NCBI GenBank assembly: GCA_018228645.1
Contig: CP073693.1
Span: 1,448,001-1,512,000 of the forward strand
From: Clostridiaceae bacterium Marseille-Q4143
GTDB lineage: Bacteria > Bacillota > Clostridia > Lachnospirales > Lachnospiraceae
Length of the DNA stretch: 64,000 bases
Direction of reading: 5' to 3'
This document shows, one piece after another, positions 26,754 to 35,979 of the stretch. The position numbers were made by a program, and so were the translations under genes. The notes below the pieces were generated by a model. It had not been told where the DNA came from. It worked only from the letters and a program-made list of their open reading frames with translations, and did no database searches. Numbering within the stretch: the stretch's first letter is position 1; each line of letters opens with the position of its first letter.

Positions 26754-28679
26754 ATGAAATATGGATTTGTGAAGACAGCAGCGGTCTCTCCGAAGATCCG
26801 CGTGGCTGATACAGAGTACAATGCACAGGAAACCATCCGTCTGATGAGGGAAGCCTGGGAGAAGGGTGCCAGGATCATTGTATTTCCGGAGCTTGGCATT
26901 ACCGGTTACACCTGTTCCGACCTGTTCCGCCAGGATATTCTGCTGGAAGGAGCGCAAAAAGCGTTGCAGGAGATCGTAGCGGCAAGTAAAGGTATGGACG
27001 GTCTTTTCTTTGCAGGTCTTCCACTGGAAATAAACGGAAAGCTCTACAATGTGGCAGCTGCTTATTCTGACGGACATTTGCTGGGACTGGTGCCAAAGGC
27101 ATATATTCCCAATTACAGTGAGTTCTATGAGGCGCGTCATTTTACGGCAGCACCAGTTGGATGCACTTCTGTTACATGGCAGGATGGGACAACTGTTCCC
27201 TTTGGAACAGATCTTCTGTTTACCTGTAAAACCATGCCGGGCCTGAAGGTGGCAGCGGAGATCTGCGAAGATCTGTGGACGCCCAATCCGCCCAGCGTCT
27301 GCCACGCCATGCACGGTGCGACTGTGATCGTCAATCTGTCTGCCAGTGATGAGGTTACCGGCAAGGATTCCTATCGCCGGGATCTGGTGAAGATTCAGTC
27401 CGGCCGTCTGGTATGCGGCTATATCTACGCCAGCGCAGGCGAAGGAGAGTCCTCCACGGATCTGGTATTCGGGGGACATCATCTGATCGCAGAGAACGGC
27501 TCCGTGCTGGCAGAGTCTGAAAGATTCACCAACGAGACTATCTATGGAGACCTGGACATTGAACGTCTGGTGGGAGAGAGAAGACATTATACGACCTATG
27601 ATGTAACTGCAGATCCGGATGGTTATATGGAAATAACTTATGGGATGAAATCCGCGGATGCATCTTTTGACCGTTATGTGGACAAGGCTCCCTTCGTGCC
27701 GGGACGGAAAGAGGAGCGCGAGAAACGTTGTGAGGAGATTCTTGCCATCCAGTCCATGGGACTGAAGAAACGTATGGAGCATACCCATTGTAAAAGCGTG
27801 GTCATCGGTATTTCCGGAGGTCTTGACTCCACACTGGCACTTCTGGTGGCAGCAAGAGCAGTGGATCGCCTGAACCTGCCAAGAACTTGTATTACAGCAG
27901 TGACCATGCCATGCTTTGGAACCACGGACCGTACTTACAATAATGCCTGTGAGCTGACCAGACGTCTTGGGGCACAGCTTCGGGAAGTGGATATTAAGGA
28001 AGCGGTCAACATTCATTTCCGTGATATCGGGCATGACAGCAGTGTCCATGATGTGACCTATGAGAATTCCCAGGCCAGAGAGCGTACCCAGATTCTGATG
28101 GATGTGGCAAACCAGACCTGCGGTATGGTCATCGGAACCGGAGATATGTCCGAGCTTGCCCTTGGCTGGGCGACTTATAACGGTGATCATATGTCCATGT
28201 ACGGTGTCAATGTATCCGTGCCGAAGACCCTGGTGCGCCATCTGGTACGCTACTATGCAGATACCTGCGGGGATGAAGAGCTTTCCGCAATTCTGTTGGA
28301 TATCCTTGATACACCGGTGAGTCCGGAACTTCTGCCACCGGAAAATGGAACCATCTCCCAGAAGACGGAAGATCTGGTAGGGCCTTATGAGCTTCATGAT
28401 TTTTATCTTTACTATATGCTTCGCTTCGGTTTTGCACCGGATAAGATTTTCTATCTGGCAAAGCAGGCCTTTGCAGGGGAGTACGATGATGAGATCATTC
28501 TAAAATGGCTCAAAACCTTTATGCGCCGGTTCTTTGCACAGCAGTTCAAGCGTTCCTGTCTGCCGGATGGCCCGAAGGTCGGTACGGTAGCCGTGTCTCC
28601 GAGAGGAGACCTGCGTATGCCGAGTGACGCCTGCGCGAAGCTCTGGCTGGACAGTCTGGAGAAGATCAATTTATCATAA
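26754..28679 (+). CDS. nadE: Glutamine-dependent NAD+ synthase
   Basis: 641 residues with the two-domain layout. The N-terminal nitrilase-type glutaminase has Glu in FPELGITGY, Lys in LVPKAYIPNY and the nucleophile Cys in AAEICEDLW; the C-terminal synthetase has the pyrophosphate loop ISGGLDST. It makes NAD+ from deamido-NAD, ATP and glutamine. Tight 1-bp spacing to hslO. Confidence 0.96.
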   Translation: MKYGFVKTAAVSPKIRVADTEYNAQETIRLMREAWEKGARIIVFPELGITGYTCSDLFRQDILLEGAQKALQEIVAASKGMDGLFFAGLPLEINGKLYNVAAAYSDGHLLGLVPKAYIPNYSEFYEARHFTAAPVGCTSVTWQDGTTVPFGTDLLFTCKTMPGLKVAAEICEDLWTPNPPSVCHAMHGATVIVNLSASDEVTGKDSYRRDLVKIQSGRLVCGYIYASAGEGESSTDLVFGGHHLIAENGSVLAESERFTNETIYGDLDIERLVGERRHYTTYDVTADPDGYMEITYGMKSADASFDRYVDKAPFVPGRKEEREKRCEEILAIQSMGLKKRMEHTHCKSVVIGISGGLDSTLALLVAARAVDRLNLPRTCITAVTMPCFGTTDRTYNNACELTRRLGAQLREVDIKEAVNIHFRDIGHDSSVHDVTYENSQARERTQILMDVANQTCGMVIGTGDMSELALGWATYNGDHMSMYGVNVSVPKTLVRHLVRYYADTCGDEELSAILLDILDTPVSPELLPPENGTISQKTEDLVGPYELHDFYLYYMLRFGFAPDKIFYLAKQAFAGEYDDEIILKWLKTFMRRFFAQQFKRSCLPDGPKVGTVAVSPRGDLRMPSDACAKLWLDSLEKINLS

Positions 28680-28694
28680 CGGAGGAGAAAGTAT

Positions 28695-28976
28695 ATGGAT
28701 AACGAATCAAGAGAAAAATTAAGACCTGTTCTGTATCTGGCAGCAGGTGCCTATCTTGTCTATCTGGCATTTAAGATGTACGGAGGGCTGGGACAGATGG
28801 CAGGGACTGAACATACGGTGAGCATGATTGCCATGGTAGTATTCGGTGTGTTCGGAGCTGCAACCTTTATCTTCGGGCTTCTGGTGGCGAAGAAAGTATT
28901 TCTGGATCAGAAACCGGGTGCATTCGGGGAGACCCCGGAAGAGACCGAAGAGTCGGAGCAGGAAGAGGAAAAATAA
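28695..28976 (+). CDS. Small two-helix membrane protein, unknown function
   Basis: 93 residues with two membrane helices (about 12-30 and 43-68) and a very acidic C-terminal tail (ETEESEQEEEK). I do not recognise a family. GGAGG lies before ATG 28695, 15 bp after nadE, so it is likely the last gene of the hslO-nadE transcript. Confidence 0.7.
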   Translation: MDNESREKLRPVLYLAAGAYLVYLAFKMYGGLGQMAGTEHTVSMIAMVVFGVFGAATFIFGLLVAKKVFLDQKPGAFGETPEETEESEQEEEK

Positions 28977-29002
28977 GGAAACTTAAAAAAGTCATAATCA
29001 GA

Positions 29003-29066
29003 AACCTCATTCATATAGTTTATAGAGAGTTAAAGTGCGACTATAAAATATGGAATGAGGTTTTTG
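29003..29066 (+). terminator. Terminator-like stem that includes the next ribosome site
   Basis: AACCTCATTC (29003-29012) pairs perfectly with GAATGAGGTT (29053-29062), followed by TTT. The GAGG at 29057-29060 in the 3' arm is also the only plausible Shine-Dalgarno for ATG 29069. The loop is about 40 nt and holds a TATAAA that could be a -10. Confidence 0.55.
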
Positions 29067-29068
29067 TT

Positions 29069-30331
29069 ATGCCGGAAAATGAGATGATGGAGACAGAAGC
29101 AGATGGAATTGTAGGAAAACTGCAGGTCCGTCTGGTGGAAGAAGGGACACGCCGTCCGGTTGCGGGGGCGGACATACAGATCACCTATGAAGGCAGCCCG
29201 GACAGTCCGGTGAAAAGTACGGTGACGGATGAGTCCGGAATGACGGGGATTATGGATCTTCCTGCGCCGGATCCCTCCTACAGTGAAAATTATTCGGAGC
29301 AGCAGCCCTATTCGGAGTATACGGTGCGGGTGCTGGCTCCCGGTTATGAAGATGTGGAAGTGGCGGGAACGGAAGTGCTGCCGAATGTGACAGCGATTCA
29401 GGAGATCCGGATGCGGAAAGCCAGACAGCAGGAAGAATTTTGGCGGATTGTCATCGGCCCACATACACTTTTCGGCAATTATCCACCCAAGATTGCGGAA
29501 CCGGAGATCAAGCCGGTGACGGAGACCGGGGAGATTGTCTTAAACCGGGTAGTTATTCCGGAATATGTCATCGTTCATGACGGTGTACCTACGGACAGTA
29601 CAGCAAAAAACTACTGGGTCCGTTACCGGGATTATATTAAAAATGTGGCTTCCAGTGAGATCTATGCCACCTGGACGGACGCTGCCATCCGGGCAAATGT
29701 GCTGGCAATCATGTCATTCACCCTGAATCGTGTCTATACAGAATGGTACAGAAATAAGGGATATGATTTCACGATTACCTCTTCTACGGCATTTGATCAG
29801 AAATGGATTTACGGGAGAAATATTTTCCAGGATATTTCCGATGTGGTGGATGAGATGTTTGGAAATTATCTGTCCAGACCCAATGTAAAACAGCCGATCC
29901 TCACCCAGTACTGTGACGGGCGGCAGGTATCCTGCCCAAACTGGATGACCCAGTGGGGTTCCCAGGCGCTGGGACAGCAGGGATATTCCACCATTGAGAT
30001 TCTGAGGTATTATTATGGGGAGAGCATCTATATCAACACGGCAGTGGAGATTGCAGGAGTCCCGTCTTCCTGGCCGGGATATGATCTGGGAGAAGGGTCC
30101 GGCGGTACTAAGGTACGGCAGATGCAGGAGCAGCTGAATGTAATTGCGCAGGCTTATCCGGCTCTTCCCATGGTAGATGCGGACGGTATTTTTGGGCCGG
30201 AGACCAAAGCAGCAGTAGAAAAATTTCAGTCCATCTTTGGACTCCCGGTGACCGGAATCGTAGATTATCGCACCTGGTATAAAATATCCGAGATCTATGT
30301 GGGTGTCTCCAGAATTGCAGAGCTGGCATGA
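29069..30331 (+). CDS. SleC/SpoIID-like cortex protein with peptidoglycan-binding domain
   Basis: 420 residues, no signal peptide. An N-terminal carboxypeptidase-regulatory-like beta-sandwich (about 10-115) is followed by a domain with DYIKNVASSEIYATW ... NVLAIMSFTLNRVYTEWYR ... LTQYCDGRQVSCPNWMTQWG, the pattern of SpoIID/SleC-type proteins, and a C-terminal PG_binding_1 domain (about 345-410) with DGIFGPETKAAVEKFQ. Clostridial SleC degrades spore cortex during germination. The absence of a signal peptide fits synthesis in the mother cell. Role in sporulation or germination is inferred. Confidence 0.8.
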   Translation: MPENEMMETEADGIVGKLQVRLVEEGTRRPVAGADIQITYEGSPDSPVKSTVTDESGMTGIMDLPAPDPSYSENYSEQQPYSEYTVRVLAPGYEDVEVAGTEVLPNVTAIQEIRMRKARQQEEFWRIVIGPHTLFGNYPPKIAEPEIKPVTETGEIVLNRVVIPEYVIVHDGVPTDSTAKNYWVRYRDYIKNVASSEIYATWTDAAIRANVLAIMSFTLNRVYTEWYRNKGYDFTITSSTAFDQKWIYGRNIFQDISDVVDEMFGNYLSRPNVKQPILTQYCDGRQVSCPNWMTQWGSQALGQQGYSTIEILRYYYGESIYINTAVEIAGVPSSWPGYDLGEGSGGTKVRQMQEQLNVIAQAYPALPMVDADGIFGPETKAAVEKFQSIFGLPVTGIVDYRTWYKISEIYVGVSRIAELA

Positions 30332-30379
30332 TCTGCGGATAACAACGATAATTTAAGAAAAACATAAGAAATAAAGTCT

Positions 30380-30407
30380 TTGCAATTTAAAAAAAATTGA
30401 GTATAAT
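30380..30407 (+). promoter_or_regulatory. Sigma-A promoter for mreB/mbl
   Basis: TTGCAA (30380-30385), 16-bp spacer, perfect TATAAT (30402-30407). It gives a leader of about 90 nt containing a short GGGG/CCCC stem near 30427-30439. Confidence 0.65.
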
Positions 30408-30502
30408 GTAGTGTATCGGTTTGCGGGGTAATCCCCCCTTGACAGAAGAAAAAAACAGATGCATCATTTGAAATAGATGAAAAGAACGAAAGGAGAACAT
30501 TT

Positions 30503-31501
30503 ATGGCAGGAACAGATGTAGGAATTGATTTGGGAACAGCCAGCATCCTTGTGTATATCAAAGGAAAAGGTGTCGTATTGAAAGAGCCGTCCGTAGTGGC
30601 GTTTGACAGAGATACAAATAAGATTAAAGCAATTGGTGAGGAGGCCCGCCTGATGCTGGGCCGTACACCTGGCAATATTGTGGCAGTACGTCCCCTTCGT
30701 CAGGGCGTTATTTCTGATTTCACCGTTACGGAGAAGATGCTGGAGCACTTCATCCGCAAGGCAGTCGGCAAAAAGACATTCCGGAAGCCGAAGATCGCAG
30801 TCTGCGTGCCAAGCGGTGTTACCGAGGTAGAGAAGAAAGCAGTTGAGGATGCGACCTATCAGGCAGGAGCAAGAGAAGTATTTATCATCGAGGAGCCGAT
30901 TGCAGCAGCTATCGGAGCAGGTATCGATATTTCCAGACCGTGCGGAAATATGATCGTGGATATCGGAGGCGGTACCACAGATATTGCAGTCATCTCTCTT
31001 GGAGGAACTGTAGTTAGCACTTCCATTAAGATTGCAGGTGATGATTTTGATGAGGCGATTGTCCGTTTCATGAGAAAGAAACATAATCTTCTGATCGGAG
31101 AGAGAACCGCAGAAGATATTAAGATTAAAGTAGGAAGCTGCTATCCGAGATCCGAGGTAGACAGCATTGATGTCCGCGGACGTAACCTGGTAACCGGTTT
31201 ACCGAAGACGGTAACCGTTACTTCTGAGGAGACTGAGGAAGCGCTGAAAGAGACCACTTCCCAGATTGTGGAGGCTGTTCACAGTGTACTGGAGCGCACG
31301 CCACCTGAGCTGACTGCAGATATTGCAGAGCGTGGAATCGTTCTGACCGGAGGCGGAGCACTGCTTCGTGGACTGGAAGAGCTTCTGGAGTCCAAGACAG
31401 GAATCAACACCATGACCGCAGAAGATCCCATGAAGTGTGTGGCAATCGGAACCGGTAAATTCGTAGAGTTCCTTTCCGGACATAAGGATGAAGAACCGTA
31501 A
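30503..31501 (+). CDS. Rod shape-determining protein, MreB/Mbl family
   Basis: 332 residues of actin fold. Phosphate-1 motif GIDLGTASILVYIKGKG at the N-terminus, connect-1 and phosphate-2 DIGGGTTDIAVISLGG near 153-168, adenosine motif LTGGGALLRGLEELL near 282. It polymerises under the membrane and positions elongation-wall synthesis. It stands alone, without mreC and mreD next to it, which suits an Mbl-type paralogue, but sequence inspection does not separate MreB from Mbl. Confidence 0.92.
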   Translation: MAGTDVGIDLGTASILVYIKGKGVVLKEPSVVAFDRDTNKIKAIGEEARLMLGRTPGNIVAVRPLRQGVISDFTVTEKMLEHFIRKAVGKKTFRKPKIAVCVPSGVTEVEKKAVEDATYQAGAREVFIIEEPIAAAIGAGIDISRPCGNMIVDIGGGTTDIAVISLGGTVVSTSIKIAGDDFDEAIVRFMRKKHNLLIGERTAEDIKIKVGSCYPRSEVDSIDVRGRNLVTGLPKTVTVTSEETEEALKETTSQIVEAVHSVLERTPPELTADIAERGIVLTGGGALLRGLEELLESKTGINTMTAEDPMKCVAIGTGKFVEFLSGHKDEEP

Positions 31502-31523
31502 TCAATAAGAAGAACAGATGTGG

Positions 31524-31579
31524 GGCTGTTGCAGAAAGGCAGAAGATCAAAAATCTGCTTTTTTGAAGCAGCCTTTTTT
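31524..31579 (+). terminator. Terminator after mreB/mbl
   Basis: GGCTGTTGC near 31524 pairs with GAAGCAGCC ending at 31573, with an inner GGCAGA/TCTGCT stem, followed by TTTTTT. Confidence 0.75.
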
Positions 31580-31593
31580 GTACGGGGTTAAGG

Positions 31594-33825
31594 ATGGAGA
31601 TACGAAAAGGATATGTGGAACACATTGTGTTCCGCAACACAGAAAATGGATATACGGTTTTTCAGATGGTGACCGACGATGAGGAACTGACCTGTGTCGG
31701 TGTGTTCTCCGTGATTTCCGAGGGGGAACTGATTCAGGTGTCCGGCACGATGAAGGAGCATCCCTTATACGGGGAACAGCTACAGGCAGAACAGTATGAA
31801 CTTCTGGCGCCGGAAGATGAGACGGCTATGGAGCGTTATCTGGGGAGCGGTGCCATTAAGGGGATCGGAGCGGCGATGGCAGCACGGATTGTCCGGAGAT
31901 TCAAAGGAGATACCTTTCGGATTATTGAGGAAGAGCCGGAGCGTCTGGCAGAGGTCAAGGGCATCAGTGAGCGGAAAGCCATGGAGATCTCGGAACAGAT
32001 GGCAGAGAAAAAGGAACTGCGTCAGGCCATGATGTTTCTGACTCAGTACGGTATCTCCATGTCACTGGCAGTGAAGATTTATCAGGAATACGGACCGAAG
32101 ACTTATCAGGTGGTGCAGGAAAATCCGTATCGTCTGGCAGATGACATTTCCGGAATTGGATTTAAGATGGCAGACGAGATCGCGGGGCGGATCGGGATTC
32201 ATACGAATTCCGATTACCGGATCCGAAGCGGACTTTTGTATGTGCTTTTACAGGCGGCTGCGGAAGGACATACCTGTCTGCCGCGAGAGATGCTGCTTCG
32301 CCGGGCATCGGAGCTTTTGCATGTGGCAGAGGAAGATATTGAAGTACAGATGATGAATCTCTGTATGGATCGAAAACTGATCCTGAAGGAAAAGAATGAC
32401 CAGACCATGGTCTTTTACAGCCAGTATTACTATATGGAACTGAACACGGCCAGAATGCTCCACGACCTGAATCTGACCTGCAGGATGGAGGAAGAGGATA
32501 TCCTGAAGAAACTGCAGGCAGTGGAACGGCAGGAGAAGATGGAGCTGGATGAGATGCAGCGCCGGGCGGTGGTGGAATCGGTGAAGAACGGTCTTCTGAT
32601 TCTGACGGGAGGTCCCGGAACCGGTAAGACGACAACGATCAATTCCATCATCCGATATTTTGAGACGGAGGATATGGAGATCCTTCTGGCGGCGCCTACG
32701 GGCCGTGCGGCCAAGCGAATGACGGAGGCGACCGGTTATGAGGCAGTGACCATTCACCGGCTTCTGGAGCTCTCCGGCGCGCCTTCGGAGGATCGGGCAC
32801 AGGCTTCCTTCGAGCGAAATGAGGAAAATCCGCTGGAGGCGGATGTGATCATTATCGATGAAGTGTCCATGGTGGATATTTTCCTTATGCATGCACTTTT
32901 AAAAGCAGTGACGCCGGGAACTCGTCTGGTACTGGTGGGGGATATCAATCAGTTGCCAAGCGTGGGTCCAGGCTGTGTATTAAAGGACATTATCCGGTCC
33001 GAAGCGTATCCGGTTGTCATGCTGACGAAGATTTTCCGTCAGGCCAGCCAGAGTGACATTATCGTCAATGCCCATAAGATCAACCGTGGAGAACAGGTGA
33101 CGCTTGATAATAAGAGCCGGGATTTCTTCTTTCTGGAACGGCAGGATCCGAATGTGATTCTGCGGGTAGTGCTTGCGCTGGTGCAGGAAAAGATGCCGCG
33201 TTATGTAAATGCGAAGATGTACGATATTCAGGTGCTGACACCCATGCGGAAGGGTGTGCTGGGTGTGGAACATCTGAATGAAATCCTGCAGCGATATCTG
33301 AATCCGCCTGCGGAAGACAAGGCAGAGCGGCAGACTGCCCGGGGGATGTTCCGGGAAGGCGACAAGGTCATGCAGGTAAAAAATAACTATCAGATCGAAT
33401 GGGAGGCAAAAAACCGGTATGGCATAGCCATCGACAAAGGAACCGGAATCTTTAACGGCGACATGGGTGTGATTCAGGAGATTGACCTGCAGGCAGAGCA
33501 GGTGGAGGTCCTGTTTGACGACTACCGGACCGTGACCTACAGCTTTGAAAGCCTGGATGAGCTGGAACTGGCCTATGCGGTCACGATTCACAAATCCCAG
33601 GGAAGTGAGTATCCGGCAGTGGTGATTCCGCTGCTCACAGGTCCACGGATGCTCATGAACCGAAATCTTCTCTATACGGCAGTTACGAGAGCCAGATCCT
33701 GTGTGACACTGGTGGGAAGTAAGGAGACCTTCCGGATGATGGTGGAAAACAGCAGTGAGCAGGCGCGTTACAGCGGTCTTGCGGACCGCATCAGTGAGGT
33801 GGAGCAGCTTGAGCAGATGGAATAA
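31594..33825 (+). CDS. recD2: RecD2-type ATP-dependent DNA helicase
   Basis: 743 residues, superfamily 1B. N-terminal OB-like region (EHIVFRNTENGYTVFQM) and helix-hairpin-helix repeats (about 85-190), then the helicase core with Walker A TGGPGTGKTTT (about 340-350), Walker B IIDEVSMVD, and the C-terminal motif VTIHKSQGSEYPAVVIP. RecD2 works without RecBC in DNA repair and replication restart. comF begins inside its 3' end. Confidence 0.93.
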   Translation: MEIRKGYVEHIVFRNTENGYTVFQMVTDDEELTCVGVFSVISEGELIQVSGTMKEHPLYGEQLQAEQYELLAPEDETAMERYLGSGAIKGIGAAMAARIVRRFKGDTFRIIEEEPERLAEVKGISERKAMEISEQMAEKKELRQAMMFLTQYGISMSLAVKIYQEYGPKTYQVVQENPYRLADDISGIGFKMADEIAGRIGIHTNSDYRIRSGLLYVLLQAAAEGHTCLPREMLLRRASELLHVAEEDIEVQMMNLCMDRKLILKEKNDQTMVFYSQYYYMELNTARMLHDLNLTCRMEEEDILKKLQAVERQEKMELDEMQRRAVVESVKNGLLILTGGPGTGKTTTINSIIRYFETEDMEILLAAPTGRAAKRMTEATGYEAVTIHRLLELSGAPSEDRAQASFERNEENPLEADVIIIDEVSMVDIFLMHALLKAVTPGTRLVLVGDINQLPSVGPGCVLKDIIRSEAYPVVMLTKIFRQASQSDIIVNAHKINRGEQVTLDNKSRDFFFLERQDPNVILRVVLALVQEKMPRYVNAKMYDIQVLTPMRKGVLGVEHLNEILQRYLNPPAEDKAERQTARGMFREGDKVMQVKNNYQIEWEAKNRYGIAIDKGTGIFNGDMGVIQEIDLQAEQVEVLFDDYRTVTYSFESLDELELAYAVTIHKSQGSEYPAVVIPLLTGPRMLMNRNLLYTAVTRARSCVTLVGSKETFRMMVENSSEQARYSGLADRISEVEQLEQME

Positions 33826-34528
33826 ATTTGACCCGGTGGGACTTTTGTTTCCACGCAGATGTCCCGTATGCCATGAGGTAGTAGAAGATCCCGGAGAGCT
33901 TGCCTGCGACATTTGCAGGACAAGACTTGTGAGAGTTCGGGATCCATTCTGCGGGAAGTGCGGAAAACCACTCGCCGTAGAAGAACAGGAATACTGTGGG
34001 GACTGTATGCGAAAGAAGCATGCTTATGACAGAGGGCGTGCCGCATTTGTGTATGAGGAATGGATGCGGCGGTCCATTGCGCAGTATAAATATGGAGGCA
34101 GGAGAGAATATGCAGAATTTTATGCAGAGGAAATTCTGCTGGCCTGTGCGCGGGAGATGATAAGATGGAAAGCGGAAGTACTGGTTCCGATCCCGCTTCA
34201 TCCATCCAGACAAAGAAAAAGAGGCTATAACCAGGCAGAACTTCTGGCGGCGAAGCTGTCGAAAAAAAGTGGCATTCCAATGGATGCGGACTGCCTTATA
34301 AGAACAAAAAAAACCCGGGCACAGAAGGAATTAAGTGACCGGGACCGTCTTGAAAATCTGAAAAACGCTTTTTCCGTTCAGGAAAAAAAGGTTCCCTGTA
34401 AACGAATCATTCTGGTGGACGACATCTATACGACAGGAAGTACCATGGACGAAGCAGCCCGTGTTTTAAAGGAAAACGGTGCAGAATTCATATATTTTTT
34501 ATGCATTTCTGTTGGAAGAGGCTCCTGA
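33809..34528 (+). CDS. comF: ComF-family phosphoribosyltransferase-like protein
   Basis: About 239 residues, starting at TTG 33809 inside the recD2 3' end, where GGTGGAG gives a ribosome site; the frame upstream lacks a better start. Paired cysteine motifs CPVC, CDIC, CGKCGK and CGDC form N-terminal zinc knuckles, followed by a PRTase domain with PIPLHPSRQRKRGYNQAE and the PRPP loop LVDDIYTTGSTMDEA. In competent Firmicutes ComFC is needed for DNA uptake; here it may be tied to recD2 through coupling. Confidence 0.9.
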   Translation: MSRWNKFDPVGLLFPRRCPVCHEVVEDPGELACDICRTRLVRVRDPFCGKCGKPLAVEEQEYCGDCMRKKHAYDRGRAAFVYEEWMRRSIAQYKYGGRREYAEFYAEEILLACAREMIRWKAEVLVPIPLHPSRQRKRGYNQAELLAAKLSKKSGIPMDADCLIRTKKTRAQKELSDRDRLENLKNAFSVQEKKVPCKRIILVDDIYTTGSTMDEAARVLKENGAEFIYFLCISVGRGS

Positions 34529-34540
34529 GTGTGTTATACT
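34512..34540 (+). promoter_or_regulatory. Sigma-A promoter inside the comF 3' end
   Basis: TTGGAA (34512-34517), 17-bp spacer, TATACT (34535-34540), driving the two membrane-protein genes and probably cdaA-cdaR. Confidence 0.6.
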
Positions 34541-34568
34541 ATGTAGTATTGAGGTGGAGACTGCTTAT

Positions 34569-35012
34569 ATGATTAATGAAGAGAAAGTAATTCTGATGAC
34601 CAGAGCTTCTCTCTATGAAGAGAAGCAGAAAAAGAAAGCTTTGAAGATCAGCAAATATTTCCGGCATGACTATATCAGCCTGCAGCTCCTTACTGGATGG
34701 TTTTTTGCAACCGTCAGCTTTGCACTCTGTGCGGCACTGTGGGCAGTATGTAATATGGAATATCTGCTGAATAATATACATAAGATGGATTTGAAAAGTT
34801 TCGGACTGACCATACTGGTGCTGTATGTACTTACAGTAGCGGTCTATTCTTGTCTGCTGTACGGAGTATGTTCCTACCGCTATAGTCAGGCCAGAAGAAG
34901 TGTGGGAAGTTATGCTCAGACTTTAAAGAAGATCTCCGATATTTATGAGAAAGAGGAAGCAGCAGGATCGGAGAAAACAGACGGAGGAGAGAAGCATGAC
35001 AGCATTACTTGA
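34569..35012 (+). CDS. Two-helix membrane protein, unknown function
   Basis: 147 residues from ATG 34569, with GAGGTGGAG about 10 nt upstream. A basic N-terminus is followed by two membrane helices (about 45-65 and 78-102) and a charged C-terminal tail. No family recognised. It overlaps the next gene by 17 bp and lies two genes upstream of cdaA, so it may belong to a c-di-AMP-associated operon; this is only positional. Confidence 0.7.
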   Translation: MINEEKVILMTRASLYEEKQKKKALKISKYFRHDYISLQLLTGWFFATVSFALCAALWAVCNMEYLLNNIHKMDLKSFGLTILVLYVLTVAVYSCLLYGVCSYRYSQARRSVGSYAQTLKKISDIYEKEEAAGSEKTDGGEKHDSIT

Positions 35013-35946
35013 GATAAAACAGCGCATGAAGGAATTTTATGCGAAATATGATATTTATATTATTCCGGCTGTGAAGTTTATTCTGGCAATGGCGGCGTTT
35101 TTTACAATCAACAGCCAGATTGGGTTCATGGAGAAGATTACCAGCCCTGTGATTTCCGTACTGCTGGCACTCTTATGTTCCTTCCTTCCAGTCAACATGA
35201 TTGCCGTATTTGGAAGCTTGCTTATGTGTGCACATGCCTTTGCACTTTCCTTAGAAGTATTTGCTATGACAGCGGGACTCCTGCTGATCATGTATCTTCT
35301 GTATTTCCGGGTTGCCCCTGGACAGGGCTATGTGCTGGTGCTGACGCCGCTGGCATTTCTGCTTCAGATTCCTTATGTGATACCGCTGGTGCTGGGACTG
35401 GTAGGAGGTCCGGTCTGTGCGGTGCCCATGGCATTTGGAACAATGCTTTACTATCTGATGTATTATATGAAAACGAATGAAACCATGCTGTCCAGTACGG
35501 AAACAGAGGGCATGGCTTCCCGTCTGACCTATCTGGTGGAAAATGTGCTGAACAACAAAGCGGTACTGATGACGATTCTGATCTTTGCTCTGGTGCTGAT
35601 GGTGGTCTATGCGATCCATCGGATGAGTACGGATTACGCGTGGTACATGGCGATCGGTTCCGGCGCAGTGCTGAATGTGGTGCTGTTCCTGACCGGCGGA
35701 CTGATCATGCAAGTCAGAATTTCCCTGTTGGGCCTTGTGATCGGTACAGCAGTGTCTGTACTGATCGCACTGCTTGTAGAGTTTTTTGTATTCAGCGTGG
35801 ACTATTCCAGAACGGAATATGCTCAGTTTGAAGATGATGAATATTATTACTATGTGAAGGCAGTGCCGAAGATGTCCATTGCCATTCCTGATAAAAAAGT
35901 AAAGAAGATTAATACGAGACGCAGAAACACAAGGAGAAAACACTAA
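34996..35946 (+). CDS. Polytopic membrane protein, unknown function
   Basis: 316 residues from ATG 34996 (GGAGGAGAG upstream). About eight membrane helices fill residues 20-270, followed by a cytoplasmic tail that is tyrosine-rich and acidic (EDDEYYYYVK) and then very basic at the end (TRRRNTRRKH). I recognise no domain. It is translationally overlapped with the previous gene and 33 bp from cdaA. Confidence 0.72.
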   Translation: MTALLEIKQRMKEFYAKYDIYIIPAVKFILAMAAFFTINSQIGFMEKITSPVISVLLALLCSFLPVNMIAVFGSLLMCAHAFALSLEVFAMTAGLLLIMYLLYFRVAPGQGYVLVLTPLAFLLQIPYVIPLVLGLVGGPVCAVPMAFGTMLYYLMYYMKTNETMLSSTETEGMASRLTYLVENVLNNKAVLMTILIFALVLMVVYAIHRMSTDYAWYMAIGSGAVLNVVLFLTGGLIMQVRISLLGLVIGTAVSVLIALLVEFFVFSVDYSRTEYAQFEDDEYYYYVKAVPKMSIAIPDKKVKKINTRRRNTRRKH

Positions 35947-35979
35947 GCAGCAATTATAAAGGAAAAGGATGTGAGACGA

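Noticed and set aside
26736..28397. 553-codon open frame on the minus strand
   Set aside because: Antisense to nadE, whose motifs are all intact; no recognisable domain and no start signal.
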